Origin: Pseudomonadota bacterium
GTDB taxonomy: Bacteria > Pseudomonadota > Alphaproteobacteria > Sphingomonadales > Sphingomonadaceae
Assembly (NCBI GenBank): GCA_023423655.1
Contig: JAFAFE010000005.1
Coordinates: 434,001-498,000 of the forward strand
Length of the DNA: 64,000 nucleotides
Direction: 5' to 3'
The notes below the pieces were generated by a model that made no database searches, was not told the origin of the DNA, and worked only from the letters and a program-made list of their open reading frames with translations. Position numbers and translations under genes: made by a program. Positions 1 through 8,628 of this stretch are shown here, piece after piece. Every line of letters begins with the position of its first letter. Position 1 is the first letter of the stretch.

Positions 1-44
1 CCCCACGGTTCGCCGACCATCGTGATGAGCGGGATCTGGCTCAT
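1..44 (-). CDS. 5' end of a gene coupled to thrC, cut by the window edge
   Basis: Only the first 14 codons are inside the window (reads MSQIPLITMVGEPW). The ATG overlaps the thrC stop codon in an ATGA arrangement, so the two genes are very likely translationally coupled. In sphingomonad genomes I recall a class I SAM-dependent methyltransferase in this position with a similar N-terminus, but 14 residues cannot prove it. The existence of the gene is well supported by the overlap; the product name is a guess. Confidence 0.5.
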   Translation of the reverse strand, partial: MSQIPLITMVGEPW

Positions 45-1462
45 GCCGCGCCTTTCGCCGCACCCTTGCCGGGCGTTCCGTGCGCGGTCACATAATCGCG
101 CACCGCTTCATAGGTGCCGGGCAGTTTTTCATAACGTTCCTCGCGCTCGAACAGGCTACCGATGCGCGCCGGAAGCGCGGGGCGAACGCCGGTGGAGCGT
201 TCCACCGCATCGCGGAACTTGGCCGGATGCGCGGTCGCGAGCGTCACCACCGGCACAGACGGGTCGAGCGCGACCTGACGCGCCGCCGATAAGCCGACCG
301 CGGTATGCGGGTCGATCATCTCGCCCGCCGCATCATAGGCCCAGCGTAGCGCCTGCATCATCTGGTCGCTGTCCGCGCGCGCGCTGGTGAAGATTTTGGC
401 GGCGCCCTCCCGCTGCGCATTGGTGAGTTGCATCGCCTTGGCCGCCTCAAACCCGCGCATCTGTTCGGCCAGCGCCGCGCCATCGCGCCCGCCTGCATCG
501 AACAACAAGCGTTCGAAATTGGAACTCACCTGAATATCCATGCTCGGTGTAGCGGTGGGCGTCACTGTGGCGGTCGAATAGTCGCCGCTCGACAACGCGC
601 GGTGGAGAATGTCGTTGACGTTGGTAGCGACGATAAGCTGCTCGATGGGCAGGCCCATTTGCGCCGCGACATAGCCGGCAAACACATCGCCGAAATTGCC
701 GGTCGGGACCGAGAAGGCAACTTTGCGCGCGGGCGCACCCAGACGCACGGCGGCGTAGAAATAATAGACGACCTGCGCCATCAGCCGCGCCCAGTTGATC
801 GAATTGACCGCCGAGATGGTGAATTTATCGGTCACAGCCTTGTCAGCAAAGATGCGCTTCACCATCGCCTGCGCATCGTCAAAGCTGCCGTCAATCGCGA
901 TATTATGGACGTTGGGCGCGATCACCGTGGTCATTTGCCGCCGCTGCACATCGGACACGCGGCCATCAGGATGGAGCATGAAAATGTCGATCTTGGCGCG
1001 GCCCGCCACTGCATCAATCGCCGCCGATCCGGTGTCGCCGGAGGTCGCACCCACAATCGTCAGATGATCGTCGCGATTGGTGAGGAAGCGTTCGAAGAAC
1101 AGGCCGAGTAGTTGCAGCGCAACATCTTTGAACGCCAAGGTCGGCCCGTGGAACAGTTCCAGCACCCAATGCTGATGGTCGAGTTGCTTCAAGGGGGTGA
1201 CGGCGGCATGGCTGAAGCGGCCATAAGCGGCTTCGCACAGGTCGCGTAATTTATGTTCGGTGAGGCTTCCCGCCACGAATGGAGCCATCACCCGCACAGC
1301 AGTTTCGACATAGGAAAGGCCGCGGAGCGCCGCAATATCGCCTTCGCCCATCTGTGGCCAATGGCGCGGCACATAAAGGCCGCCATCGCTGGCCAGCCCC
1401 GTGAGCGTCACATCTTCAAACCCCAGCGCCGGAGCGCCCCCGCGTGTGCTGATATAGTCCAT
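41..1462 (-). CDS. thrC: Threonine synthase
   Basis: A PLP-dependent lyase converting O-phospho-L-homoserine to L-threonine and phosphate, the last step of threonine synthesis, in the cytoplasm. The protein has 473 residues, the usual length of the longer bacterial and fungal-type enzyme. The N-terminus MDYISTRGGAP is typical, and the PLP lysine lies in the motif HGPTLAFKDVA (Lys112). GATSGDTGSAA is the phosphate-binding loop. The gene sits at the 3' end of the cytochrome oxidase cluster, about 316 bases after SURF1, with two palindromic repeats in between, so it may have its own promoter. Its stop overlaps the next gene. Confidence 0.97.
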   Translation of the reverse strand: MDYISTRGGAPALGFEDVTLTGLASDGGLYVPRHWPQMGEGDIAALRGLSYVETAVRVMAPFVAGSLTEHKLRDLCEAAYGRFSHAAVTPLKQLDHQHWVLELFHGPTLAFKDVALQLLGLFFERFLTNRDDHLTIVGATSGDTGSAAIDAVAGRAKIDIFMLHPDGRVSDVQRRQMTTVIAPNVHNIAIDGSFDDAQAMVKRIFADKAVTDKFTISAVNSINWARLMAQVVYYFYAAVRLGAPARKVAFSVPTGNFGDVFAGYVAAQMGLPIEQLIVATNVNDILHRALSSGDYSTATVTPTATPSMDIQVSSNFERLLFDAGGRDGAALAEQMRGFEAAKAMQLTNAQREGAAKIFTSARADSDQMMQALRWAYDAAGEMIDPHTAVGLSAARQVALDPSVPVVTLATAHPAKFRDAVERSTGVRPALPARIGSLFEREERYEKLPGTYEAVRDYVTAHGTPGKGAAKGAA

Positions 1463-1559
1463 GGGAAAAAGCGCCTATCGCCCCAAGCCTTGCGGGGCAA
1501 GCGGTTTGGCGTTTGGGAGGCGATAGGGCGGCTATTCTGTCCGCCCTACCCGCCCCTCC

Positions 1560-1642
1560 CGTCATTGCGAGGAGCGAAGCGACGAAGCAATCCAGTGTGG
1601 CGCAGCGCCGCTCTGGATTGCTTCGCTACGCTCGCAATGACG
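1560..1642. repeat. 83-bp palindromic repeat, family A, copy 1
   Basis: The imperfect inverted arms start CGTCATTGCGAG and end CTCGCAATGACG, with an inner CAATCCAG / CTGGATTG pair and a short loop. The right arm is identical to the right arm of the copy at 14538-14620; the left arms differ at several bases. It lies between SURF1 and thrC. It is a non-coding REP/MITE-like element with no transposase nearby. Confidence 0.85.
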
Positions 1643-1682
1643 CGGTCGTTTTGTGTGCATCGCGTCATGCACCACCCCAAAT

Positions 1683-1766
1683 CCGCTAGCCCTGAGCCAG
1701 TCGAAGGGCGGCCATAAGGCATACACAAGCCCGATACACGTCCTTCGACAAGCTCAGGACTTGCGG
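1683..1766. repeat. 84-bp palindromic repeat, family B, copy 1
   Basis: The inverted arms contain CCTGAGCCAGTCGAAGG on the left and CCTTCGACAAGCTCAGG on the right. A second copy of the same length is at 29012-29095 and a single arm is at 14453-14481. It sits immediately after the SURF1 gene. Transcribed, it would fold into a long hairpin that could slow decay or read-through from the oxidase operon into thrC (inference). Confidence 0.8.
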
Positions 1767-1778
1767 TTGTTTTAAGGC

Positions 1779-2387
1779 TCAATCCCGCCCGCGACGTTTC
1801 AGGGCCAGCACGTAAATAATCGCCGCCACCAGAGCGAAGAAGAACCATTGTCCGGCATAAGCCAGATGGTTGTTGGGAATATCGTCGAGATTGGGCGGCT
1901 CATTTGCTTGCAGCCCTGCAACCGGCGGATCGGCAATAAGCCGCACACCGGTTTGTGTGTCGGGCATGAGCGTGCCACTGAGGTCGCCGCCCTTCCAGTC
2001 CGGCGCGGCAATATCGTCCGACCAGCCGAGGACCGCACGGAATGTGATGCGCGTCTTGCGTTCATCCATTGACGTGCCGGGCGAAAAGGCGTTGCAGGTA
2101 ACGACATGGGCGAGGCCGCTTTGCTTGGCGGCATTACGCCCCGCGCTGCTGATCGCATCATAGGGGGTATAGCAATGCGCTGCACTTTTACGGAAATAAT
2201 AAGCGTCGAGCGGCTTATTTTTATCAAGCGGGAAATCGACCGGCGGCTTGTGCGCGGCGGCGGCATAGGTGGCGAGCAGCCCTTCCTTCCATTGGGCACG
2301 TTGCAACTGCCAGATGCCGAGCGCGATCATCGTGGCGATAGCGGCGGCGACCAACAGGGTCGGAAGGATCGGCCAACGCCGGGGCAT
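1779..2387 (-). CDS. SURF1 family cytochrome oxidase biogenesis protein
   Basis: A membrane chaperone for assembly of cytochrome c oxidase subunit I, linked in other alphaproteobacteria to heme a insertion. The 202 residues form the family plan: an N-terminal membrane helix (about residues 6-22), a periplasmic domain, and a C-terminal helix (about 178-195) followed by a basic tail KRRGRD. The motif IWQLQRAQWKE after the first helix is typical. It is somewhat shorter than many homologues. The ATG is placed 2 bases after the DUF983 stop; a longer in-frame upstream extension overlaps that gene and is rejected. Last oxidase gene before thrC. Confidence 0.93.
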   Translation of the reverse strand: MPRRWPILPTLLVAAAIATMIALGIWQLQRAQWKEGLLATYAAAAHKPPVDFPLDKNKPLDAYYFRKSAAHCYTPYDAISSAGRNAAKQSGLAHVVTCNAFSPGTSMDERKTRITFRAVLGWSDDIAAPDWKGGDLSGTLMPDTQTGVRLIADPPVAGLQANEPPNLDDIPNNHLAYAGQWFFFALVAAIIYVLALKRRGRD

Positions 2388-2389
2388 GA

Positions 2390-2812
2390 TTATTCGTCCT
2401 GCACAGGGGGCGGCGTGGATGCAGGGGCGGTAACCAGCTTGCCTTCCGCCGCCGCTTTGCGATGCTCTTGGATGAGCAGCATCCCCTTGGCCGCGCGCAG
2501 GGTCGCGACCACCAGAAAGGCGGTGAGCGGCACCCAGAGGAGAATATGCACCCAAAAAGGCGGCATCACGGTGAGTTCCAGCGCCATCGCAAGTGCCGTC
2601 ACTAGCCCGCCGACAATCAGCGTCAAAAAGGCCGCAGGGCCATCGCCGACATTATATTGGTCATAATCAAGCCCGCACGCGCCGCAGTTTTTGGCAAAGC
2701 GGGTTGGCCCTGCGAACAGCGTCTTGGCCCCGCAGCGCGGGCACAAACCTTGAAGGGCAGCCTGCACTAATGCGGGCTGCCCTCCGGTGGATTGCTTTTC
2801 AGCGTCTGGCAT
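2390..2812 (-). CDS. DUF983 family membrane protein
   Basis: A 140-residue protein with two Cys pairs near the start (LCPRCGAK and NCGACGLDY, a zinc-ribbon-like pattern) followed by two membrane helices in the C-terminal half (about residues 63-112). Function is not established. In alphaproteobacteria it is regularly encoded between subunit III and SURF1, as here, which suggests a role in oxidase assembly or metal handling (inference). The start at MPDAEKQ lies 10 bases after the ctaE stop; upstream in-frame codons run into ctaE. Confidence 0.9.
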   Translation of the reverse strand: MPDAEKQSTGGQPALVQAALQGLCPRCGAKTLFAGPTRFAKNCGACGLDYDQYNVGDGPAAFLTLIVGGLVTALAMALELTVMPPFWVHILLWVPLTAFLVVATLRAAKGMLLIQEHRKAAAEGKLVTAPASTPPPVQDE

Positions 2813-2822
2813 CAGCGCGCCA

Positions 2823-3695
2823 TTATCCGTGGACCGGAGCGCCCCAGCCACCCCAGACATAAACGACGAGGAAGAGGAACAGCCACACAACGTCGACGAA
2901 GTGCCAATACCAAGCCGCCGCTTCAAAACCGAAATGCTGTTTCGGGGTGAAGTGGCCCTTATAGGAGCGCACCAAGCAGACGATCAGGAAGATCGTACCG
3001 ATGAGAACGTGGAACCCGTGGAAACCCGTCGCCATCATGAAGGCCGAACCATAGTTGGTGCCGGTGAAGTTGAACGGCGCGTGGGCATATTCATAGGCCT
3101 GGATGATCGAGAAGATCGCGCCAAGGATAACCGTCAGCCACAGACCACGGATAAGGTTCTTGCGGTCATTGTTGAGAAGCGCATGGTGCGCCCAGGTCAG
3201 CGTCGTCCCCGAACAGAGCAGGATCAGCGTGTTCAGAAGCGGCAGGCTCCACGGATTGATAACCGTGATACCCTTGGGCGGCCATTGCATCAGCGTGCTG
3301 GCAATGTCCTGACCGATCATATTGGTCGATGCACCATCGACGATTTCGAGCGGCGAAGGGAAGAGCGAGAAGTCGAACCACGCCCAGAACCAGCCGACAA
3401 AGAACATGACTTCCGAGGCGATGAACAGGATCATGCCATAGCGCAGGTGCAGCGACACGACCGGCGTATGATCGCCCGCATGGGCTTCCTTTACCACATC
3501 GGCCCACCACATGAACGCGCACGCACATACGGCGATGAGGCCAGCGAAAAAGACCCACGGCCCAAGCTGTCCGAAGTCGGATTTGTGCATCCACATGATG
3601 CCGCCAAAGGCCAGCGCAAGCGCCGACATGGATGCCGCAAACGGCCACGGGCTTGGCGGGAGAATATGATAATCGTGGTTCTTGGCACCAGCCAT
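2823..3695 (-). CDS. ctaE: Cytochrome c oxidase subunit III
   Basis: The seven-helix subunit III of the aa3-type heme-copper oxidase, in the inner membrane. The 290 residues begin [19 protein letters not shown], the conserved start of the family, and contain the expected [11 protein letters not shown] segment at the end. I use the ATG at 3695 because GGGGAAG lies six bases before it; an in-frame ATG five codons further up has no such site. It lies 89 bases after ctaG with a hairpin in the gap, and is followed closely by DUF983. Confidence 0.96.
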   Translation of the reverse strand: MAGAKNHDYHILPPSPWPFAASMSALALAFGGIMWMHKSDFGQLGPWVFFAGLIAVCACAFMWWADVVKEAHAGDHTPVVSLHLRYGMILFIASEVMFFVGWFWAWFDFSLFPSPLEIVDGASTNMIGQDIASTLMQWPPKGITVINPWSLPLLNTLILLCSGTTLTWAHHALLNNDRKNLIRGLWLTVILGAIFSIIQAYEYAHAPFNFTGTNYGSAFMMATGFHGFHVLIGTIFLIVCLVRSYKGHFTPKQHFGFEAAAWYWHFVDVVWLFLFLVVYVWGGWGAPVHG

Positions 3696-3725
3696 GTTGG
3701 TCTTCCCCATATTTTCTGGACCTAT

Positions 3726-3752
3726 CCGGTAAGGCTCCCTGCGCCTTGCCGG
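3726..3752 (-). promoter_or_regulatory. Hairpin between ctaG and ctaE
   Basis: Ten-base arms CCGGTAAGGC and GCCTTGCCGG with a seven-base loop and one wobble position. It lies in the only sizeable gap between the assembly genes and ctaE. No T-run follows on the minus strand, so it is more likely an mRNA-stability or processing hairpin than a terminator (inference). Confidence 0.5.
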
Positions 3753-3784
3753 TGACCCGGATGAATCTTCAAATTAGCGTCGCC

Positions 3785-4375
3785 TTACTGGCCCGCGCCC
3801 TGCCCGTCCAGCGTTTTGGCCGCTCCGGGATCATTTGCACTGGGATAAAAGGTATAGCTCAGCGTGATTTCCTCTATATCCTTCGTATCCGGATCGTCCA
3901 TAATTTTCGGGTCAACATAGAATAAAACCGGCATCCGGACTTCCTGACCCGGTTCCAGCCTTTGTTCGTTGAAGCAGAAACACTGTATTTTGTCGAAATA
4001 TTGGCCCGCTTGGGTCGGCGTCACATTATAGGTCGCCATGCCGACAATCGGACGCGAGGACACGTTTTTGGCAAGGAAAATCGCCATGTTGCGCTCGCCA
4101 ATGCGGACGGTCTGGGTCGGACGTTCGGGCTTGAACTCCCACGGCAGCTCGGGCGAGATGTTGGAATCAAAGCGGATCGACATGGTCTTGTTGACCACTA
4201 CCGCGCGCTCCAGCGCCATCACTTCATCCACCCGCTGGGTCGTGCCGCCAAAGCCCGTCACCTGACAGAAAAGGCGATAGAGCGGCACCGAGGCATAACC
4301 CACTCCGACCATCGCCACCGCCATCAAAGCGGCCAAAATTCCGGTGCGTTGATTATTGTCGAGTGCAGCGAACAT
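3785..4375 (-). CDS. ctaG: Cytochrome c oxidase assembly protein CtaG/Cox11
   Basis: Delivers copper to the CuB site of subunit I. The 196 residues comprise one N-terminal membrane helix (about residues 11-30) with a periplasmic copper-binding domain. The family signature is present: YRLFCQVTGFGGTTQ after the helix and the CuB-delivery motif KIQCFCFNEQ. The ATG is chosen because it overlaps the stop of the small upstream gene (TGATG); a GTG one codon earlier is the alternative. Followed by ctaE. Confidence 0.96.
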   Translation of the reverse strand: MFAALDNNQRTGILAALMAVAMVGVGYASVPLYRLFCQVTGFGGTTQRVDEVMALERAVVVNKTMSIRFDSNISPELPWEFKPERPTQTVRIGERNMAIFLAKNVSSRPIVGMATYNVTPTQAGQYFDKIQCFCFNEQRLEPGQEVRMPVLFYVDPKIMDDPDTKDIEEITLSYTFYPSANDPGAAKTLDGQGAGQ

Positions 4376-4518
4376 CACATCATCCCGTTCCGTATTTTCT
4401 CAATGGTGATAAAATAAAATAGCAACACGAGCGCGCCTAGGATCAAGCCCGTGACAATCGCCCGGCTTTTCTGGCGGCGACGATACTCCGCTTCGTCAAA
4501 GGGTTCATGATCCGACAT
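4375..4518 (-). CDS. Small CoxF-like membrane protein (47 aa)
   Basis: Only 47 residues: an acidic-then-basic N-terminus ([19 protein letters not shown]), one membrane helix ([19 protein letters not shown]) and a short tail. Small proteins of this plan, sometimes named CoxF, sit between ctaB and ctaG in many alphaproteobacterial oxidase clusters. Here it overlaps the end of ctaB by 14 bases and its stop overlaps the ctaG start, so it is certainly part of the operon. The exact role is unknown; help with copper or heme insertion is a guess. Confidence 0.85.
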   Translation of the reverse strand: MSDHEPFDEAEYRRRQKSRAIVTGLILGALVLLFYFITIEKIRNGMM

Positions 4519-5464
4519 AGGGGAGGCTCCCGGAAACGAGCAGCCAGCGGTCTATCGCCACGACTGCAAAAAGGGTGAAAAGATACAGCACCGAAAAGCC
4601 GAACAACCGCTTTTCTGCGCGCATTTCGGCGGGATCACTCCCATTGCCCAAGCCGACGCGCACCGCCATCAGCGTGAAAATCGCGCTGAAAATGATGGCG
4701 GTCACACCATAAAGCCAGCCGGTCAGGCCAAGCGGCCAAGGCGCGACCGCAATCGCCGACATGATGAGCGTATAGACAACAATCTGGTTGCGCGTCTTGC
4801 GATGCCCCGCAACCACGGGCAGCATCGGGATGCCCGCATTGGCATAATCGGAACGCACGAACAGCGCGAGGCTCCAGAAATGCGGCGGCGTCCAGAAGAA
4901 GATCAGCAGGAACAGCAAGAAGGGTAGCAAGCTGATGTCGCCGGTTGCCGCGGCCCAGCCGATCATCGGGGGGAAGGCACCTGCCGCACCGCCAATCACA
5001 ATATTTTGCGGCGTGCGTGGCTTCAACCAGATGGTATAGATGATCACATAGAAAAGGATGGAACCAGCCAGCACGGCCGCCGCGAGCCAATTGGCCGCAA
5101 GACCCATCAGCGCCACCGAGAAAACCGACAGGCCGACCCCGAAATGAAGCGCCGAGCTTTTCTCCATGCGGCCCGCAGGCAGCGGACGCTTGGCGGTGCG
5201 TTTCATTTTGGCGTCGATTTCGGCTTCATACCATTGGTTGAGCGCACCGCTGGCGCCTGCCCCCAAAGCAATCGCCAATATCGCGGTAAAGCCTAGCACG
5301 AACGGCATATGCACGCCCGATGCGAGCAGGCCGCACAGCGCGGTGAAAATCACCAGACTCATCACGCGCGGCTTGGTCAGCGCGAAAAAGTCGCGCCAGT
5401 CGGCGGGGAGCGCCGGACTTTGCCCGTCAGACGGGGTTGAAGAAGGTAGCACAGGCGTTGCCAT
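4505..5464 (-). CDS. ctaB: Heme O synthase (protoheme IX farnesyltransferase)
   Basis: Adds a farnesyl group from farnesyl diphosphate to protoheme IX to make heme O, the precursor of the heme a used by this oxidase; a polytopic inner-membrane enzyme. Both aspartate-rich prenyl-diphosphate regions of the UbiA superfamily are visible: [15 protein letters not shown] (about residues 76-90) and [13 protein letters not shown]. Length is 319 residues. I start at the ATG at 5464; a TTG four codons earlier is possible. A hairpin with a T-run separates it from ctaD. Confidence 0.96.
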   Translation of the reverse strand: MATPVLPSSTPSDGQSPALPADWRDFFALTKPRVMSLVIFTALCGLLASGVHMPFVLGFTAILAIALGAGASGALNQWYEAEIDAKMKRTAKRPLPAGRMEKSSALHFGVGLSVFSVALMGLAANWLAAAVLAGSILFYVIIYTIWLKPRTPQNIVIGGAAGAFPPMIGWAAATGDISLLPFLLFLLIFFWTPPHFWSLALFVRSDYANAGIPMLPVVAGHRKTRNQIVVYTLIMSAIAVAPWPLGLTGWLYGVTAIIFSAIFTLMAVRVGLGNGSDPAEMRAEKRLFGFSVLYLFTLFAVVAIDRWLLVSGSLPYVGS

Positions 5465-5501
5465 ATTCCGGATCAAATTCGCGTCAAATCTTGCTCTACT
5501 G

Positions 5502-5531
5502 GAAAAGGGGCCAGTCCGCCGGACCAGCCCC
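5502..5531 (-). terminator. Probable attenuator or terminator between ctaD and ctaB
   Basis: On the minus strand the arms GGGGCTGGTCC and GGACTGGCCCC pair fully if two G-U wobbles are allowed, with a GGC loop, and are followed directly by TTTTCC. It lies 30 bases after the ctaD stop. A partial terminator here would give more subunit I and II than assembly factors (inference). Confidence 0.6.
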
Positions 5532-5560
5532 CTCCCCTATTGTCATCTCTTGCCCGTCGC

Positions 5561-7216
5561 TTAGGCGATCTTGGGCAGGGTTTCGAACTGGTGGTACGGC
5601 GGCGGCGAGGACAAGGTCCACTCCAGCGTCGTCGCGCCTTCACCCCACGGGCTGTTGCCAGCCTTCTTACCAGCCATAAGCGACCAGACGAGGTTCACGA
5701 AGAAAATGCCGACGCCCACGATGGTGATCATATAGCCGATCGAGGCGATATAGTTCCAAAGCGCATAGCCTTCGGCGAAGTCGGGATAGCGGCGCGGCAT
5801 ACCCTGTTGGCCGAGGAAGTGCATCGGGAAGAACACCAGGTTCACGCCGATGAAGAACACCCAGAAATGGAGGTGGCCCAGCGCTTCGTTCATCATCCGG
5901 CCCGACATTTTCGGGAACCAGTAATAAAAGCCCGCGAACAGCGCGAACACCGCACCCAGCGACAACACATAGTGGAAGTGCGCCACCACATAATAAGTGT
6001 CGTGCATATAGTTGTCGACGCCGCCATTGGCGAGCACAACGCCCGTCACGCCGCCTACGGTGAACATGAAGATGAAGCCAAGCGCCCACACCATCGGGGT
6101 CTTGAACGACAGCGAACCGCCCCACATCGTCGCGATCCACGAGAAGATCTTGATGCCGGTCGGCACCGCAATCACCATGGTTGCGGCGGTGAAGTACATC
6201 TTGGTGTTGACGCTCATACCGGTGGTGAACATGTGGTGCGCCCACACGATGAAGCCGACCACACCGATAGCGACCATCGCATAAGCCATGCCGAGATAAC
6301 CGAAGATCGGCTTGCGGCTGAAAGTCGACACGATGTGGCTGACCATACCGAAGCCCGGCAGGATCATGATATAGACTTCGGGGTGGCCGAAGAACCAGAA
6401 GAGGTGCTGGTAAAGAACCGGATCACCACCGCCCGAAGCGGTAAAGAAGGTCGTGCCGAAGTTACGGTCGGTCAAAAGCATAGTGATGGCAGCAGCCAGA
6501 ACCGGCAGCGACAACAGCAACAGGAATGCGGTGACCAGCACCGACCAGACGAACAAGGGCATCTTGTTGATGGTCATGCCGGGCGCGCGCATATTGAAAA
6601 TGGTGGTAATAAAGTTCACCGCACCCAAAATCGAGCTGGCACCGGCCAAGTGGAGCGACAGGATCGCCATATCCACCGCAGGCCCCGGCGAACCGGTGGT
6701 CGACAGCGGCGCATAGACGGTCCAGCCCGTCGCCGCACCATTGCCCAGGCCACCGGGCACGAAGGTCGAGCCCAGCAGCAGCGCAAAAGCCGGAATGAGC
6801 AGCCAGAAGCTGATATTGTTCATGCGCGGGAAGGCCATGTCCGGCGCACCGATCATGATCGGCACGAACCAGTTACCAAAGCCGCCAATCATCGCGGGCA
6901 TCACCATGAAGAAGACCATGATGAGGCCGTGCGCGGTAATCAGCACATTCCACAAATGCTTGGCCTGCGTCACATCGGTGCCGCCAACCCAGCCTTGTAG
7001 ATATTGGAGGCCCGGATGCATCAGTTCCAGACGCATCATGCCCGAAATCGCACCGCCGATAATCCCCGCGACAATCGCGAAAATCAGGTAGAGCGTGCCA
7101 ATGTCCTTATGGTTGGTGGACATGAACCAGCGGGCAAAAAATGCCGGCTTGTGATCCGCATCATGATGGTCGTGTGCATCATGGAAATCTGCGGGATTTG
7201 CGGTTGTATCAGTCAT
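5561..7216 (-). CDS. ctaD: Cytochrome c oxidase subunit I (aa3-type)
   Basis: The catalytic subunit holding heme a, heme a3 and CuB and pumping protons; 12 membrane helices. The 551 residues match the A-family enzymes. Visible landmarks are a heme a ligand region ([11 protein letters not shown]), the [15 protein letters not shown] segment with the cross-linked His-Tyr, the CuB histidine pair (WAHHMFTTG) and the heme ligands in [11 protein letters not shown]. The N-terminus is His/Asp-rich (residues 11-26) before helix I. I start at the ATG at 7216; a GTG two codons upstream is also possible. It follows ctaC by 12 bases. Confidence 0.98.
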   Translation of the reverse strand: MTDTTANPADFHDAHDHHDADHKPAFFARWFMSTNHKDIGTLYLIFAIVAGIIGGAISGMMRLELMHPGLQYLQGWVGGTDVTQAKHLWNVLITAHGLIMVFFMVMPAMIGGFGNWFVPIMIGAPDMAFPRMNNISFWLLIPAFALLLGSTFVPGGLGNGAATGWTVYAPLSTTGSPGPAVDMAILSLHLAGASSILGAVNFITTIFNMRAPGMTINKMPLFVWSVLVTAFLLLLSLPVLAAAITMLLTDRNFGTTFFTASGGGDPVLYQHLFWFFGHPEVYIMILPGFGMVSHIVSTFSRKPIFGYLGMAYAMVAIGVVGFIVWAHHMFTTGMSVNTKMYFTAATMVIAVPTGIKIFSWIATMWGGSLSFKTPMVWALGFIFMFTVGGVTGVVLANGGVDNYMHDTYYVVAHFHYVLSLGAVFALFAGFYYWFPKMSGRMMNEALGHLHFWVFFIGVNLVFFPMHFLGQQGMPRRYPDFAEGYALWNYIASIGYMITIVGVGIFFVNLVWSLMAGKKAGNSPWGEGATTLEWTLSSPPPYHQFETLPKIA

Positions 7217-7228
7217 CGTCACAATCCC

Positions 7229-8377
7229 TTACTTGGCAGCAGGCGCAGCAGCTTTTTCAGCCGGTGCAGCCGCAGCCTCGGTCTTCGGTTCAGCGGCTGC
7301 AGGAGCCGCCTTGGTGTCGGCAGCAGGCGCCGGAGTCGCAGCCGGTGCCGCAGCATCGGGCTGGGCCGTGCCGGGCATGGTGCCGCCGTTAAAGGCTACC
7401 CACTGTTCAAATTTATCCTGAGGCAAGGCTTCGACCGCAATCGGCATATAGCCATGGTCGACGCCGCAAAGCTCCGAACATTGTCCATAATATACACCCG
7501 GACGGTCGACAGTGAAAGTCACCTCGTTAATCCGGCCCGGAACCGCGTCAATCTTGGTCCAGAAAGCAGGCACCGCAAAGCTGTGGATAACGTCCGCACC
7601 GGTGACGAGGAGCTTGATCGGCTTGCCGACGGGAATGACCATGCGGTTATCAACCGCAAGGTGGGTCGGCTCGCCATTGGCCTTGGCCTGGTCTTCGGTC
7701 AGCATCTTCGAGATAAGCTCGAACCCGCCATGATCGGGATATTGATAGCCCCAATACCATTGGTAACCCGTCACCTTGATCGTCACCGCATCCTTGGGCG
7801 CGGGCTGATATTGTTTGGCAATCAGCTTGATCGAGGGGACTGCAACGAGCAGCAGGACGAAAATCGGAATGACCGTCCACAAAACTTCGATGAGCGTATT
7901 GTGCGACGTTTTCGACGGCGTGGGGTTCGCGCCCTGACGGTAGCGCATGATGACCCAGAGCAGCAGCCCCAAGACCATCAACGAAATCGCGACGATGATC
8001 GGGAGCAGGATCATATTCGACAACCAATAGGCATATTCGCCATTGGCAGTGACCTGATGCTGGAAGTCGAGGCCTCCATCAATCGGCTGGCCGATGCCCG
8101 GCGTGGGCTTCATCGGAACATAGCTGCCCTTGGGCGCAGGCTTTGCATCAGCCGCGGCAGCATCAGCAGCAGGGGCCGCCGTTGCCGGAGTCGCCGCCGT
8201 GGTGGCAGGCGCCGCTTCGATCGCCGTCGGCTGCGCGGGGGCAGCAGGGGCCGCAGCCTGTTCCTGCGTCGCGGCTGCCGGAGTCGCGGCCGGGGCAGCA
8301 GGGGCCGCCGTCTGGGCTCCCGCAGCTTGGGCGACCATCAGCGATGCCGCCAATAAAATCCCTTTAATTTTCATCAT
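7229..8377 (-). CDS. ctaC: Cytochrome c oxidase subunit II with Ala/Pro-rich flanks
   Basis: Accepts electrons from cytochrome c at the binuclear CuA centre, on the periplasmic side. Order along the 382 residues: signal peptide (to about residue 22, ending AGAQ), a 60-residue Ala/Pro/Thr linker, two membrane helices (about 115-140 and 160-180), then the cupredoxin domain with the CuA motif GQCSELCGVDHGYMP. About 50 further residues rich in Ala, Pro and Glu follow. Typical subunit II is near 280-300 residues, so both low-complexity tails are extra. First gene of the oxidase operon; SD GGGAC lies five bases upstream. Transcribed divergently from pyrE. Confidence 0.97.
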   Translation of the reverse strand: MMKIKGILLAASLMVAQAAGAQTAAPAAPAATPAAATQEQAAAPAAPAQPTAIEAAPATTAATPATAAPAADAAAADAKPAPKGSYVPMKPTPGIGQPIDGGLDFQHQVTANGEYAYWLSNMILLPIIVAISLMVLGLLLWVIMRYRQGANPTPSKTSHNTLIEVLWTVIPIFVLLLVAVPSIKLIAKQYQPAPKDAVTIKVTGYQWYWGYQYPDHGGFELISKMLTEDQAKANGEPTHLAVDNRMVIPVGKPIKLLVTGADVIHSFAVPAFWTKIDAVPGRINEVTFTVDRPGVYYGQCSELCGVDHGYMPIAVEALPQDKFEQWVAFNGGTMPGTAQPDAAAPAATPAPAADTKAAPAAAEPKTEAAAAPAEKAAAPAAK

Positions 8378-8567
8378 ATCGTCCCGATTTTACCCTGTTT
8401 TTCACACAACCGCCGGTGCTGTGCGAGGTGCCGTCCGGCATTAATCCAGACATTACCTGTTTGGTATAAGATTCCGGCCCCGAAATTCAGGGCAAAAATC
8501 CGGTTATCGGGCCGCCTATAACCGCGCTTGCCGCTTGTCTCAAGCGTCTCGTCGCACTATTTTCCGT

Positions 8568-8601
8568 TGGCACCCCATTTTTTCGGGCGCATAGGGTGCC
8601 A
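8568..8601 (+). promoter_or_regulatory. Inverted repeat in the pyrE leader
   Basis: Perfect 8-base arms TGGCACCC and GGGTGCCA are separated by 18 bases that include a run of six T. They end 27 bases before the pyrE ATG, in the 251-base divergent region between ctaC and pyrE. It could be an operator or an RNA hairpin; the sequence alone does not decide. Confidence 0.45.
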
Positions 8602-8628
8602 CGATAACAAGAAAGAGCGATATATCCG

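Noticed and set aside
5540..7000. A 486-codon open frame on the plus strand opposite ctaD
   Set aside because: It is the exact complement of a well-conserved oxidase gene. Its composition (Arg, His, Asp, Gln) is the usual by-product of GC-rich third positions.
7582..7590. TGTGGATAA, an exact DnaA-box match
   Set aside because: It lies inside ctaC and encodes conserved residues (VIHS). A single site in coding sequence is most likely chance. It also shows that one match alone proves little for the dnaB pair.
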